From contig QUBU01000005.1 of NCBI GenBank assembly GCA_014337915.1, forward strand, positions 80,566 through 144,565: a stretch of 64,000 nt of DNA, in the 5' to 3' direction. A program made the position numbers and the translations under genes. Origin of the DNA: Gammaproteobacteria bacterium (GTDB lineage Bacteria > Pseudomonadota > Gammaproteobacteria > Steroidobacterales > GCA-2729495). Positions within the stretch are counted from its first letter, which is position 1; every line of letters begins with the position of its first letter. Positions 43,264 through 53,119 of the stretch are shown one piece after another. The notes under the pieces are model-generated. The model was not told where the DNA came from. It was given only the letters and a program-made list of their open reading frames with translations, and did not search any database.

Positions 43264-44295
43264 TCAGCGTCCGTAGATGTGTGGCCGCGTGTAGCGGTCG
43301 ATCACCGGCACTGCGGCATTCATGAGCAGCACGGCGAAGGCGACGCCATCCGGGAAGCTGCCCCAGGCGCGGATGACGAAGGTCAGCAGCCCGCAGCCCA
43401 GGCCGTAGATGACCTGGCCGCGGCTGGTGACCGGCGAGGACACCGGGTCGGTGGCGATGAAGAACGCCGCCAGTAGCGTGCCACCGGTCCAGAGCTGGAA
43501 CAGCGGCGAGGGATGCGTCTCCGGGTCAGCGAGCCAGAACAGCAGCGCCGGCAGCAGGATGCCCGCCAACGTGGCTGCCGGAATCTGCCAGCGGATGATG
43601 CCCCGGTACAGCAGCCAGCCACCACCGAGGGTCACGAAGTTGCCGACCCACTCCCAGCCGGCACCGCCGAAGTCGCCGAACACCGGGTTGCTGCGGATCT
43701 CGCTCATGGTGTGCATCTGGGCGAGCCCGGTCTTCGCCAGCTCGAGCGGCGTAGCGCGGGTGACGGCATCCAGCACCAGGCCGTCGAGGAGCCGGCCGCT
43801 GAAAACATAAAAGAGTGTCTGCCCGATCGACAGCGTCCGGTAGTCGAGGTCGCCAATCCGCGGTGGCGGCCAGGCCGTCAGCTCGGCCGGGAAGCACAAC
43901 AGCAGCAGCGCGAAGCCGGCCATCGCGGGATTGAAGATGTTGAGGCCGAGTCCGCCGTAAAGGTGCTTGGCGACGCCGACTGCAAAGACGGCGCCCGTCA
44001 CCGTCACCCACCAGGGCGTGAGTGGCGGCAGGCAGAATGCCAGCAGCACGGCTGTCACCACGGCGCTGCCGTCGCTCAGGAACAGCCGTTGCGGCTGTCC
44101 GCGCCAGCGCAGGGCGAGCGCTTCCGTCGCCAGCGCAGCGAGCGTGGCCACCAGTGCGTTGACCAGCAGGCCGGGCCCGTAGAAGAACACATGGGCCGCG
44201 GCAGCGGGCAACAGCGCGTAGAGGACCTGGCGCATCATCGCCGGTACGCTGCCCGCGCCATGCCAGTGCGGTGCCGGCGCCGCGGGCTGCGTCAT
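43264..44295 (-). CDS. rsxD: Electron transport complex subunit RsxD/RnfD
   Basis: 343 residues, about ten membrane helices. FLSDGSAVVTAVLLAFCLPP, KHLYGGLGLNIFNPAMAGFALLL and GGWLLYRGIIRW are typical of RnfD/NqrB. The flavin-attachment region reads LDAVTRATPLELAK; most RnfD proteins have Gly where this has Arg, but the Thr is present. The ATG overlaps the rsxC stop by 4 bases. A longer in-frame start lies inside rsxC and is rejected. Confidence 0.93.
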   Translation of the reverse strand: MTQPAAPAPHWHGAGSVPAMMRQVLYALLPAAAAHVFFYGPGLLVNALVATLAALATEALALRWRGQPQRLFLSDGSAVVTAVLLAFCLPPLTPWWVTVTGAVFAVGVAKHLYGGLGLNIFNPAMAGFALLLLCFPAELTAWPPPRIGDLDYRTLSIGQTLFYVFSGRLLDGLVLDAVTRATPLELAKTGLAQMHTMSEIRSNPVFGDFGGAGWEWVGNFVTLGGGWLLYRGIIRWQIPAATLAGILLPALLFWLADPETHPSPLFQLWTGGTLLAAFFIATDPVSSPVTSRGQVIYGLGCGLLTFVIRAWGSFPDGVAFAVLLMNAAVPVIDRYTRPHIYGR

Positions 44296-45647
44296 CGGCC
44301 GGTCCCGCTGGTGGCTGCGGCCCTGGCTGCGGCAAAGCGCGGGGTCAGTGCGATGGCGCTGGGACAGACGTAGTCGCAGCTGCCGCACTCGATGCAGTCG
44401 GCGAGGCCGAGTTCGGCCAGCGCCGCGGCATCGCCCCGCACCAGGGCACCGAGCAGTTCGTTGGGCAGCAGTCTTGCCGGGCATACCTGCACGCACTCGC
44501 CGCAGCGGATACAGGGCAGTTCCGGTTGTGGTGGCGCCAGCTCGCCAGCCGCAGCCGCTACCAGGCAGTTGGTTGCGCGCGTGACCGGCAGGCTGGCGTC
44601 GGCCAGCGCGATGCCCATCATCGGCCCGCCCATGAGCAGGCGCTGTGCAGTCACGCTGTAGCCACCGGCCGCTGCGACCAGGTCCGCCAGCGGCGTGCCG
44701 ATGCGCGCTTCGAAGTTGCCTGGTGCGCTGATGGCTCCGCCGGTGACGGTGACGATGCGCGAGATCAGTGGCCGGCCAGTGTCGAACAGGTCGGCGACTG
44801 CCGCGGCCGTACCTGCGTTCTGGCAGACGTAGCCGATGTCACGCGGCAGGCCGCCCGAGGGCACCTGCTCGCCGGTGAGCAGTTCGATCAGCTGGCGCTC
44901 GCCGCCCGCCGGGTACTTCGCGGTGACGACGGCGATGCCGATGTGGTCGTCGGCCTCCGCCTGCAGGCGATCAGCCAGGGCCACGCGCGCCTCCGGCATG
45001 TCAGCTTCCACGGCGATCACCGCGCGCTGCGTACCGAGCGCGCGCATCATGATGCGCGTACCGCGGATGACGCTGGCCGCGCGTTCCCGCAGCAGCATCT
45101 CGTCGCAGCTGATCCAGGGTTCGCACTCCGCTCCATTGATGACCAGTGCGCGGATGGCGCGACCGGGCTGCAGTTTGACGGCGGTGGGGAACAGCGCGCC
45201 TCCCAGGCCGACGATGCCACCGGCGGCGATGTGCGCGGCGATTTCCTCGGGTGCCAGCCGGGCGGGATCTGCCGCTGCCAGGTCCGGCCAGAAGTGCTCC
45301 GGGTCGGTACGCCGCAGCACCACGCAGGGCATTGCCGCCTGGCCTGGCACCGGCCGGGGTTCGACCGCAACCACCGTGCCGGTGATCGATGCGTGCACCG
45401 CCGCGGCTGCGTCGCTTCCCACCGGCTGCCCGGTCAGTACATGGTCGCCTGGGCTGACCAGCGGTCTGGCGCTGCCACGGGCATGCCCGAGTGGGATCAC
45501 CGCCTCGGCGGGCAGTGGCGCCTGGCGAATCGGGTGGCCCATCGACGCCAGCTTGAGTGTCGGTGCGTACAGGCCCCAGTCCGGCCGCCGGGGCCGGGGA
45601 TCGTAGGTCCATGCGGCGGGCGGCGCGGCGGTGGAGGGCTCTGCCAT
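44292..45647 (-). CDS. rsxC: Electron transport complex iron-sulfur subunit RsxC/RnfC
   Basis: A 451-residue peripheral subunit that receives electrons from NADH or feeds them into the complex. NADH/FMN-binding marks are GGIVGLGGALFPTAVKL, LVINGAECEPWISCDEMLL and RLLMGGPMMGIAL. Two 4Fe-4S motifs follow: CIRCGECVQVCP and CIECGSCDYVCP. The N-terminal 40 residues hold the SLBB-like lead-in. There is no long Ala-rich C-terminal extension as in E. coli RsxC. It lies only 11 bases after rsxA, exactly where rsxB would be expected. Confidence 0.94.
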   Translation of the reverse strand: MAEPSTAAPPAAWTYDPRPRRPDWGLYAPTLKLASMGHPIRQAPLPAEAVIPLGHARGSARPLVSPGDHVLTGQPVGSDAAAAVHASITGTVVAVEPRPVPGQAAMPCVVLRRTDPEHFWPDLAAADPARLAPEEIAAHIAAGGIVGLGGALFPTAVKLQPGRAIRALVINGAECEPWISCDEMLLRERAASVIRGTRIMMRALGTQRAVIAVEADMPEARVALADRLQAEADDHIGIAVVTAKYPAGGERQLIELLTGEQVPSGGLPRDIGYVCQNAGTAAAVADLFDTGRPLISRIVTVTGGAISAPGNFEARIGTPLADLVAAAGGYSVTAQRLLMGGPMMGIALADASLPVTRATNCLVAAAAGELAPPQPELPCIRCGECVQVCPARLLPNELLGALVRGDAAALAELGLADCIECGSCDYVCPSAIALTPRFAAARAAATSGTGR

Positions 45648-45658
45648 GGCCGCTGCCC

Positions 45659-46231
45659 TCAGCTGTGCCAGAGGCCGGCGAAGCCGCCGAGGCCGAGGGA
45701 CAGGATGCCGGCTGTGACCAGCATGATGCCGGCACCGCGCCAGGCCAGGGGCAGCGCGCTGCTCGCGAGGCGATCACGCAGGCCGGCGCAGCAGAGATCG
45801 AGCGCTCCCAGCGCTGCACCGCTGGCACCGCCAGCCACGATTGCCGCAAGGAAGCTCGCAGGTGCCGGCGTGGCGCCGAGCGCCAGGCCGGCCGCAACTG
45901 CATTGAACGTCAGGCGCGAGCGCGGCAGCGCGATGTCAGCGCCGATCCAGGCATCGTGGAGGCGCCCGGCGAGCTGGGAGACCAGCGCTGCAAAGACGAT
46001 GATGGCGAGCGGCTGCAGTTCACCGAGTTGCAGTGGCGCCAGCAGCTGCTGGTCGAGCAGCCAGGTGAGCGCCGTCGATGGCGCGACCACCAGCGGCAGC
46101 AGCAGCGCCAGCCGGGGCAGCGCCCTGCCCGGGGCAATGCTGGCAGCCTGGGCATACAGGCTGGGGAAGGCGGGCAGCACCAGCACATTGACCATGGCCA
46201 CGCCGAGCAGGATCGCGGGCAGGTCGTGCAT
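45659..46231 (-). CDS. rsxA: Electron transport complex membrane subunit RsxA/RnfA-like (cysteine-poor)
   Basis: 190 residues, six predicted helices, aligning without gaps over long stretches to E. coli RsxA (ends GILSLGLGGFAGLWHS versus GLMSLAFMGFSGLVKL). Two conserved cysteines that ligate an iron centre between RnfA and RnfE are replaced: the LGLCPFMG block reads PSLYAQAA, and TTNCAVLG reads LTFNAVAAG. The subunit keeps its shape but apparently not the metal site. ATG 46231 is 7 bases after the metG stop. Confidence 0.8.
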   Translation of the reverse strand: MHDLPAILLGVAMVNVLVLPAFPSLYAQAASIAPGRALPRLALLLPLVVAPSTALTWLLDQQLLAPLQLGELQPLAIIVFAALVSQLAGRLHDAWIGADIALPRSRLTFNAVAAGLALGATPAPASFLAAIVAGGASGAALGALDLCCAGLRDRLASSALPLAWRGAGIMLVTAGILSLGLGGFAGLWHS

Positions 46232-46238
46232 CCCGGCC

Positions 46239-48272
46239 TCAGCGCACGCGCATGCCGGCCTTTGCTCCACTGTCCGGCGTGACCAGGAAGATGCCCGCAT
46301 CGTCGCCGGCGGCCAGCAACATGCCCTCCGAGGTCCCGAAGCGCATCTTGCGGGGCTTGAGGTTCGCCACCAGGATCACCTGGCGCCCTACCAGCGTTGC
46401 CGGGTCGTAGGCACGGCGGATGCCGGCGAGCACCACCCGCTGTTCGCTGCCGATGTCCACGGTGACGCGCAGCAGGCTGTCGGCGCCTTCGACGGCCTCA
46501 GCGGACAGGACGGTGGCGACGCGCAGGTCCGCTTTGAGGAAGGTGTCGATGTCGATGGTCACGGGCTTCTCCTCCGGCGCGCTGGCCGCTGCGGGCGCGG
46601 GTGGTGCTGCTGCCGCCCGGGTTGCGGCGACCAGGTTCGCCACGGCAGCGGGATCGACGCGCGTGACCAGCGGCTCGTAGCTGCCGATGCTGTGGTCGAG
46701 CAGCGGCTGGTCGTGCTGGTCCCAGTGCAGCGGGCCGGCGCCGAGGAACGCCTCGGCACGCTGGGCGATGGCCGGCAGCACCGGCTTGAGGTAGAGCATC
46801 AGCAGGCGGAACAGGTTGATGCCATCGGTGCATACGGCCTGCACCTCGGCGGCCCGCGCCGGGTCCTTCGCCAGCGCCCAGGGCTTGCGCTCGTCGATGT
46901 ACTGGTTGGCCCGGTCCGCGAGCGCCATGACCTCGCGCAGTGCGCGGCTGTACTCACGTGCTTCGTAGTGGCGGGCGATGAGCGGGGCGGCGGCGGCGAA
47001 CTCCTGGAACAGGGCCGGGGTGCCCAGTGCCGGCGCCAGCCGGCCGCCCGACAGCCGGCTGATGAAGCCGGCGCAACGGCTGGCGATGTTGGCGAACTTG
47101 CCCACCAGGTCCGCGTTCACGCGGGCCACGAAGTCGTCGAGGTTGAGGTCGATGTCGTCGGTGCCGGGCCCGAGCTTGCAGGCGTAGTAGTACCGCAGGT
47201 ACTCCGGCTGCAGGTGGTCGAGGTAGGTGGCGGCGGGGATGAAGGTGCCCCGCGACTTCGACATCTTCTGGCCATTGACCGTGAGGAAACCGTGCACGAA
47301 AACGCCGCTCGGTTTGCGATAGCCGCTGCCCTCGAGGACGGCCGGCCAGAACAGGGTGTGGAAGTAGGCGATGTCCTTGCCGATGAAGTGGTACAGCTCG
47401 GCGTCACTTTCTTCGGACCAGTAGTCATTGAAATCAACAGGTTCCGGAGAATTCTTGCGCCTTTCACACAGGTCAAGGAAGCTGGCCATGTAGCCTACAG
47501 GGGCGTCGAGCCAGACGTAGAAATACTTGTCGGTGGTGCCAGGGATGCGGAAGCCGAAATAAGGCGCATCGCGCGAGATGTCCCAGTCCTTTAGGCCGGC
47601 GGCGAACCACTCCTCGAGCTTGCGTGCCACGCTGGGATCGAGGTGGCCGGCAGCCGTCCAGCTGCGCAGCGAGGATTCGAAGCGGCCGAGGCTGAAGAAC
47701 AGGTGTTCGGAGTCGCGTTGCACCGGCGTCGTTCCGGTCACCGCCGAGCGCGGATCGATGAGGTCGGTGGGCGCGTAAGTGGCGCCACAGGACTCGCAGC
47801 TGTCGCCGTACTGGTCCGGCGTGCCGCAAACCGGGCAGCTGCCGCGGATGAAGCGGTCCGGCAGGAACATTTTCGCCTCGGCGTCGTAGGCCTGGCGGAT
47901 GCTGCGCCAGGCCAGCAGGCCGCGCTCGCGCAGGCGCGCGTAGATGCCCTCGACCAGCACGCGGTTTTCCTCGGAGTGCGTGCTGTGGTAGTTGTCGAAC
48001 TCGATGTGGAAGCGTGAGAAGTCCCGCAGGTGCTCGCTGCGGAAGCGCGCCACCAGGTCCTCGGGCGTCACGCCGAGTTCCTGCGCCTTGAGCATGATCG
48101 GCGTGCCATGGGCATCGCTGGCGCAGACGTACAGGCAGTGGTTGCCGCGGAGCTTCTGGAATCGCACCCAGATGTCGGTCTGGATGTACTCCACCAGGTG
48201 CCCCATGTGGATCGAGTTGTTGGCGTAGGGCAGGGCGCTGGTGACCAGGATCTTTCTGGGGGCGGTCGGCAT
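46239..48272 (-). CDS. metG: Methionyl-tRNA synthetase
   Basis: 677 residues, the length of the long dimeric form. [20 protein letters not shown] contains the HIGH-type motif, [18 protein letters not shown] is the zinc knuckle, and [13 protein letters not shown] is KMSKS. A Pro/Ala linker (about 545-565) leads to the C-terminal tRNA-binding OB fold ([15 protein letters not shown]). Charges tRNA-Met. It is upstream of the rsx genes and probably shares their transcript (7-base gap). Confidence 0.97.
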   Translation of the reverse strand: MPTAPRKILVTSALPYANNSIHMGHLVEYIQTDIWVRFQKLRGNHCLYVCASDAHGTPIMLKAQELGVTPEDLVARFRSEHLRDFSRFHIEFDNYHSTHSEENRVLVEGIYARLRERGLLAWRSIRQAYDAEAKMFLPDRFIRGSCPVCGTPDQYGDSCESCGATYAPTDLIDPRSAVTGTTPVQRDSEHLFFSLGRFESSLRSWTAAGHLDPSVARKLEEWFAAGLKDWDISRDAPYFGFRIPGTTDKYFYVWLDAPVGYMASFLDLCERRKNSPEPVDFNDYWSEESDAELYHFIGKDIAYFHTLFWPAVLEGSGYRKPSGVFVHGFLTVNGQKMSKSRGTFIPAATYLDHLQPEYLRYYYACKLGPGTDDIDLNLDDFVARVNADLVGKFANIASRCAGFISRLSGGRLAPALGTPALFQEFAAAAPLIARHYEAREYSRALREVMALADRANQYIDERKPWALAKDPARAAEVQAVCTDGINLFRLLMLYLKPVLPAIAQRAEAFLGAGPLHWDQHDQPLLDHSIGSYEPLVTRVDPAAVANLVAATRAAAAPPAPAAASAPEEKPVTIDIDTFLKADLRVATVLSAEAVEGADSLLRVTVDIGSEQRVVLAGIRRAYDPATLVGRQVILVANLKPRKMRFGTSEGMLLAAGDDAGIFLVTPDSGAKAGMRVR

Positions 48273-48313
48273 CGGCGGGGGTTGGCTGCAACTGCTCGCG
48301 GACAGGGGCGCCT

Positions 48314-48322
48314 ATGCTAGCA
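48314..48322 (-). promoter_or_regulatory. Extended -10 promoter of metG
   Basis: On the minus strand TGCTAGCAT reads as an extended -10 (TG, one base, TAGCAT), about 42 bases upstream of the metG ATG. No good -35 is seen, as is allowed for extended -10 promoters. Confidence 0.35.
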
Positions 48323-48366
48323 GTGATGCCGGACAGCGTGTAGGCGCGGGGATGGTCCCCGCCGGC

Positions 48367-49470
48367 TCAGCTGGTGAAGTCCTTCACGTCCTCGAACTTC
48401 TTCTTGTCGAGCGCGGCTTCGTAGGCGGCGCGGCCGGTGACCTGGCCGCGGTCGAAGAGTTCGCGCAGCGAGCTGTCCATGGTCTTCATGCCGGCCGCCC
48501 GGCCGCCCTGCATGGCGTTCTCCAGCTGGTCGAGCTTGCCCTGGCGGATGAGGTTGGCCACCGCCGGCGTGTTCACCATGATCTCAAGAGCCGCCACCAG
48601 GCCCGGCTCGCCCTTGCGCGGCACCAGCTGCTGGGAGATCACGCCGCGCAGCGAGGTGGAGAGCATTGTGCGTACGTGGGATTGCTTGTCGGTCGGGAAC
48701 GAGTTGACGATGCGGTCCACGGTCTGGGCCGCGCCGTTGGTGTGCAGGGTGCCCATGATCAGGATGCCCATCTCTGCGGCGGTCACCGCGATGCTGATGG
48801 TTTCGAGATCGCGCATTTCGCCGACCAGGATCACATCCGGGTCCTCGCGCAGCGCCGAGTTCAGCGCGTCGGCGAAGCTCGGCGTGTGCTGGCCCACCTC
48901 GCGCTGGCTGATCAGGCACTTCTTACGCTGGTGGACGAACTCGATGGGGTCCTCGATGGTGAGGATGTGCCCGGTCTCGCGGTTGTTGATTTCGTCGATG
49001 ATGGCCGCGAGCGTCGTCGACTTGCCTGAGCCGGTCTTGCCCGTCACCAGGATCATGCCCTGCGGCTGGCGGGCGAGCGAGCTGAGGACGGCCGGCAGGT
49101 CGAGGTCCTTGAGGGTCTTGGCCTGCGAGGGAATGCTGCGGAACACGGCGCCCATGCCGCCCAGGTGCCGGAAGACGTTGACGCGGAACCGCGCCACGCC
49201 CTCCACCGCATAGGCGAAGTCGGTGGAGTCGCGCTTCTCGAAGTCCGCGCGAGCCGCCGCCGACATGATCTGTAGCAGGACTTCCTCGGTGCGTGCCGCG
49301 GTCAGTACCTCGCTGGCGAGCGGCTGCAGGTCGCCGTACAGGCGTACGCGGGCCGGCTCGCCGGCCACGAAATGCAGGTCGGAGCCGCGCTTGCCCACGA
49401 CGGTCCGGAGGAACTCGTCGATGGCGTTCCCGGCGGGGCGGGGCGCTGTGCTGGCGTCAGGCTGGGACAT
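48367..49470 (-). CDS. PilT-family type IV pilus retraction ATPase (second copy)
   Basis: 367 residues. A hexameric AAA-like ATPase that powers pilus retraction from the cytoplasmic side. Walker A GKTGSGKST lies near residue 140, the Asp box in ILTIEDPIEFVHQRKKC, Walker B in DPDVILVGEMRD and the His box in MGTLHTNGAAQTV. By text it is closer to PilT (ARFRVNVF, AVFRSIP) than to PilU. ATG 49470 overlaps the upstream paralogue by 14 bases; a longer in-frame start lies within that gene. A C-terminal KKKFEDVKDF tail resembles PilT of several gammaproteobacteria. Confidence 0.9.
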   Translation of the reverse strand: MSQPDASTAPRPAGNAIDEFLRTVVGKRGSDLHFVAGEPARVRLYGDLQPLASEVLTAARTEEVLLQIMSAAARADFEKRDSTDFAYAVEGVARFRVNVFRHLGGMGAVFRSIPSQAKTLKDLDLPAVLSSLARQPQGMILVTGKTGSGKSTTLAAIIDEINNRETGHILTIEDPIEFVHQRKKCLISQREVGQHTPSFADALNSALREDPDVILVGEMRDLETISIAVTAAEMGILIMGTLHTNGAAQTVDRIVNSFPTDKQSHVRTMLSTSLRGVISQQLVPRKGEPGLVAALEIMVNTPAVANLIRQGKLDQLENAMQGGRAAGMKTMDSSLRELFDRGQVTGRAAYEAALDKKKFEDVKDFTS

Positions 49471-50548
49471 CGACTTTCGGCAACATGCTGGTGTCGGTGA
49501 CGAAGCGTGTGAACAGGCCCTTGTCGGTCGCGTAGCGGAAGGCGTCGTCGGGGTCGAGTTCCTTGCGCTGGATGGCATCGAGCAGCGCCTGGTCCATGAG
49601 CTGCATGCCCTGGTCGCGGCCCATCTGCAGCTGCGAGGGTATCTGGTGCGTCTGGTCGGTCATGATGAGTTTGGCGATCGCGCGGTTCATGACCATGATC
49701 TCGGCGATGGCGCGCCGCGCGCGGTTGTCCGGGGTCTTGACCAGCACCTGGCTGATGACGGCCAGCAGGCTCTGCGACAGGAAGCTCTTGGTCTGCTCGC
49801 GCATTTCGCCGGGGAGCGCATCGATGACGCGATCGATGGTCTTCACCGCACCGGTGGTGTGCAGGGTACCGAGCACCAGGTGGCCGGTCTCGGCGGCGGT
49901 CATCGCCATGGATATGGTCTCGGCGTCGCGCATCTCGCCCACGAGGATGACGTCGGGGTCCTGGCGCAGGGCGGCACGGATGCCCTCGGCAAAGCTCGGC
50001 AGGTGCGAGCCCAGCTCGCGCTGTACCACCTGCGAGCGCTTGCTGCGGTGGACGAACTCGATGGGATCCTCGAGGCTGATGATGTTCAGGTTCTGCGTGC
50101 TGTTGAGGTGGTCGATCATGGCCGCCAGCGTTGTCGACTTGCCGGTACCGGTCGAGCCGGTGACCAGGATCATGCCCTGGTGGTAGTCGCAGAGCCTCTG
50201 GATGATCTTCGGCAGCTGCAGCTTTTCGAGCTTGGGGATATCGCCGGGGATGAAGCGGAAGGTGGCGCCGACGCCGGTTTCCTTGCGAAAGACGTTGACG
50301 CGGAAGCGCCCGCCGTCCTCGGAGACGTAGGAAAAATCCACGTCGCGGCCGGAGCCGAAACGCTCCTTCTGTCCAGGAGTGAGGATCTCGCCGACGTAGC
50401 TCTCGAGTTCTGCGGCGCCGAGGTCGCGGAACTTGATGGGCATGAGGTCGCCGTGCAGGCGGAGCATAGGCGGTACGCCAACGGCGAGGTGCACGTCGGA
50501 GCAGCCCTGGGCCAGGCCGAGTTTCAGGAAGGCGTCGATGCGGGGCAC
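49457..50548 (-). CDS. PilT-family type IV pilus retraction ATPase (first copy)
   Basis: 363 residues with the same layout: GSDVHLA-like N terminus (CSDVHLAVGVPPMLRLHG), Walker A GSTGTGKST near residue 135, SLEDPIEFVHRSKRS, DPDVILVGEMRDAETIS and LGTLHTTGAVKTIDR. The catalytic Glu and the PilT-type AIAEIMVMN block are present. Two adjacent, non-identical retraction ATPases recall pilT-pilU pairs, but neither copy has the PilU-specific text I know, so I leave gene symbols empty. It begins 13 bases after the kinase gene, so the three genes form one unit. Confidence 0.9.
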   Translation of the reverse strand: MPRIDAFLKLGLAQGCSDVHLAVGVPPMLRLHGDLMPIKFRDLGAAELESYVGEILTPGQKERFGSGRDVDFSYVSEDGGRFRVNVFRKETGVGATFRFIPGDIPKLEKLQLPKIIQRLCDYHQGMILVTGSTGTGKSTTLAAMIDHLNSTQNLNIISLEDPIEFVHRSKRSQVVQRELGSHLPSFAEGIRAALRQDPDVILVGEMRDAETISMAMTAAETGHLVLGTLHTTGAVKTIDRVIDALPGEMREQTKSFLSQSLLAVISQVLVKTPDNRARRAIAEIMVMNRAIAKLIMTDQTHQIPSQLQMGRDQGMQLMDQALLDAIQRKELDPDDAFRYATDKGLFTRFVTDTSMLPKVDVPA

Positions 50549-50561
50549 GGCGGGCTCCTGC

Positions 50562-52940
50562 TCAGCTGGCCTGCACGGCCTGGCGCAGTTCGTCCATGGA
50601 CTCGTAGCGCTTCATCTTGTCCACGTCCATGGCCCTGCGCACCACGGCAGCCAGGGCAGCGGGAATCTCCGGATTGATCTCCTCGCAGGGTTTGCAGCGG
50701 CCCTGGACGTGCTGGTACATCACGGACATGTGGTCGCCCTTGGAGTAGGGCGGCACACCGGCCAGCATCTCGTACATGATCACGCCGAGGCTGTAGATGT
50801 CGGCGCGATGGTCGACCTTTTTGCCGAGGATCTGCTCCGGCGCCATGTACTTCGGCGAGCCGATGACGTAGCCCGTCTTGGTGAGCTGGGTGTCGGCATG
50901 GGAAGCCACGGCGGCGACGCCGAAGTCGACGATCTTCAGCAGGCCCTCATCGTTGATGAGGATGTTGGCAGGCTTCAGGTCGCGGTGCACGATGCCGACC
51001 TGGTGCGCGACCGACATGCCGGTGGCGATGTCGATGGCCCAGCCCCGGCTTTTCTCGAAGGGCAGGGCCTTCTTGCCGCTGATCTCGGCGCCGAGGGTGT
51101 GGGACGGGAAGTACTCCATGGAGATGGCGTAGTTTCCCCCGAGGTTGAGGAAATCGTAGATGCGGATCACGTTGTTGTGCGTGATCTTGCGTGAATAGCG
51201 CAGTTCGTGGACGAAGCGCTTCATCATCTCCTCGTCCTGGCTGACGTTCGGGTTCAGGAACTTGAGGATGAGGCGCTCGTCGACCACCGTGTCTTCCACC
51301 AGGACCACGGTGCCGAAGGCGCCCTTGCCGATCTTCTGGATGTAACGGTAGCGGCTCTCGATCATGTCGCCCTGGTTGAGCAGGCTGATGTCGAGCTTCT
51401 GGTTGCTTTCGGCTTCGCGGACGATGCGCTCGACCTCGGCCGGCTCCACCAGCAGCGTGCGGTTGGGCGAGGCGTTGCGCTCCTGTTTCTCGGCAGCCTC
51501 GACCGCGGTGGCGGAAAAGCGGTTTTCCAGCCGGACAACGGCCTCGGCGGCCGCCTTGGCGATGGTCTCGTCGGCGCCGGCCATGAAGGGCTGCAGCCTG
51601 GACTTCACGGTGTTGGCGTTCTGGTGGTCGGCCAGGCGCGCGACGGCGGCAACGGCTTCGAGCCGGATTGCCTTGTCGGCGTGGTCAAGCAGCGGCATCA
51701 GCGTCGGCATGATTTTCGAGTCCCCGAGCCGGCCCAGCGCACGGACGGCCGCGGGGGCCGAACGTACGTCGCCGCCCAGCATCTTCACCAGTGCGGGAAT
51801 AGCCCTGGCGCTGCCGATTTCCGCCAGGGCGTCGGCGGCGCGCTCGCGCACCCACCAGTCCTTGTCCTGGGTGGCCGCCATCAGGTGCTCGACGGCACGC
51901 TGGTCCCTGGTCTGGTTGAGGATCTCGATGGCGGCGCGGCGGATGTTCTCGTCCTGGTCGCGGACCAGCTGCAGGACCGCATCCATGACCTTCGGCCCGC
52001 CGATCTTGGCGAGCGCATCCGAGGCGCGCGACCGGACCCACCAGTCCTGGTCCTCGAGGGCGGCCAGCAGGTACTTGAGGGTGGCGACATCGGCGATGCC
52101 GTTCAGCACCTCGACCGCGGCGCGGCGCGCATCCTCGGACTCATCGCGCAGCACTTCGATCAGGTGCTTCATGGTGTCCGGGTGGCGCGCCTTGACCACG
52201 AGGTCGATGGCCTTGCTGCGGGATTCCATGTCGGGATCCCGTAGCATCACGCAGAGCAGTTCCAGGTTGCGTTCGCCAGGCATGTTCTCGATAGCCTGCA
52301 GCGCCGCCTTGCGCACCGCCTTGTTCTTGTCCTTCAGCTGCTCCTCGAGGGCCTTGGCCACCTCCGGCGTGTTGAAGCGGGCGAGGACGTCGATGATGTG
52401 CACGCGCACCGAGGGGTCCTTGCCCTCGAGGCGGTTGAGCAGGTCGGGTACCAGGTCGGCAGTGGCGATCTCGGCGATGATCCGGAAAACAGCGGCCTTC
52501 TCGCGCGGCTCGAGGTCGTAGGCGCGGCGCAGCAGCTCACGCGCATTGAGGCGCGTGCGGATGGTGCGCAGGACGTCGATCAGCGCCGAGACGGAAATGT
52601 CATCGCGGCCGAGGTAGGCGAGCAACCCGTTGGGATCGTAGTCGCTGGCGGCAGCCAGCGCCGCGGCAGCGCCGGAGACGCAGCGGGCGTTGCCCTGGGA
52701 GAGGCCGGCGACGACTTCCTTGAGTGTGCGGTCGTTGACCTGCGATGCCAGGGTCTGGACCAGCGCCGGGACCTGGTCCTTGTCAGCGCTGGCGAAGGCC
52801 TCGATCAGCTTCGGGATGGCAGTGGCGCCGATCTTGCGCAGGCTTTCCATGGCCTTGCGCGCCACCGGCGCCTGCATGTCGCGCTCGGCGAGCAGCTGCG
52901 CAATCGAGCGCTCCGCCTTCAATGTGCTGATGAACTTCAT
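50562..52940 (-). CDS. HEAT-repeat Ser/Thr protein kinase
   Basis: 792 residues without membrane helices. Residues about 20-475 are HEAT-like helical repeats (e.g. DQDWWVRSRASDALAKIG and DKDWWVRERAADALAEIG, two clear copies). A eukaryotic-type kinase domain follows from about 525: glycine loop IGKGAFGTVVLVED, Lys in LILKFLNP, catalytic HRDLKPANILIN near 650, DFGVAA near 671, APEQI and DIYSLGVIMYEML. All catalytic residues are present, so it should be active. It precedes two PilT-type ATPases in the same operon, which suggests phosphorylation control of pilus retraction; the HEAT part would bind a partner. No PP2C phosphatase in view. Confidence 0.88.
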   Translation of the reverse strand: MKFISTLKAERSIAQLLAERDMQAPVARKAMESLRKIGATAIPKLIEAFASADKDQVPALVQTLASQVNDRTLKEVVAGLSQGNARCVSGAAAALAAASDYDPNGLLAYLGRDDISVSALIDVLRTIRTRLNARELLRRAYDLEPREKAAVFRIIAEIATADLVPDLLNRLEGKDPSVRVHIIDVLARFNTPEVAKALEEQLKDKNKAVRKAALQAIENMPGERNLELLCVMLRDPDMESRSKAIDLVVKARHPDTMKHLIEVLRDESEDARRAAVEVLNGIADVATLKYLLAALEDQDWWVRSRASDALAKIGGPKVMDAVLQLVRDQDENIRRAAIEILNQTRDQRAVEHLMAATQDKDWWVRERAADALAEIGSARAIPALVKMLGGDVRSAPAAVRALGRLGDSKIMPTLMPLLDHADKAIRLEAVAAVARLADHQNANTVKSRLQPFMAGADETIAKAAAEAVVRLENRFSATAVEAAEKQERNASPNRTLLVEPAEVERIVREAESNQKLDISLLNQGDMIESRYRYIQKIGKGAFGTVVLVEDTVVDERLILKFLNPNVSQDEEMMKRFVHELRYSRKITHNNVIRIYDFLNLGGNYAISMEYFPSHTLGAEISGKKALPFEKSRGWAIDIATGMSVAHQVGIVHRDLKPANILINDEGLLKIVDFGVAAVASHADTQLTKTGYVIGSPKYMAPEQILGKKVDHRADIYSLGVIMYEMLAGVPPYSKGDHMSVMYQHVQGRCKPCEEINPEIPAALAAVVRRAMDVDKMKRYESMDELRQAVQAS

Positions 52941-53000
52941 GTCCCCGGGAAACGCCCCTTGCCACGCACACCACGACCACGCGGCCGCGCACCGCCACGG

Positions 53001-53028
53001 GTTATGTCACGAGGATACGCCGGGTCAA
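53001..53028 (-). promoter_or_regulatory. Promoter of the kinase-PilT operon
   Basis: On the minus strand TTGACC (53028-53023) and CATAAC (53006-53001) are 16 bases apart. Transcription would begin about 55 bases before the kinase ATG. Confidence 0.45.
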
Positions 53029-53119
53029 GCCGCGCCTGTCGCATTATGCCACATGCCCGCTGCGTTCCCGCCCCCGGCAGCGTCCCGGCTGTGGCCGGGG
53101 CGCGCCCGCGCCATTGCGC

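Noticed and set aside
44271..47594. An open frame of over 1100 codons on the plus strand across rsxC, rsxA and metG
   Set aside because: Antisense to three well-supported genes on the minus strand; no domain visible and codon pattern is wrong.
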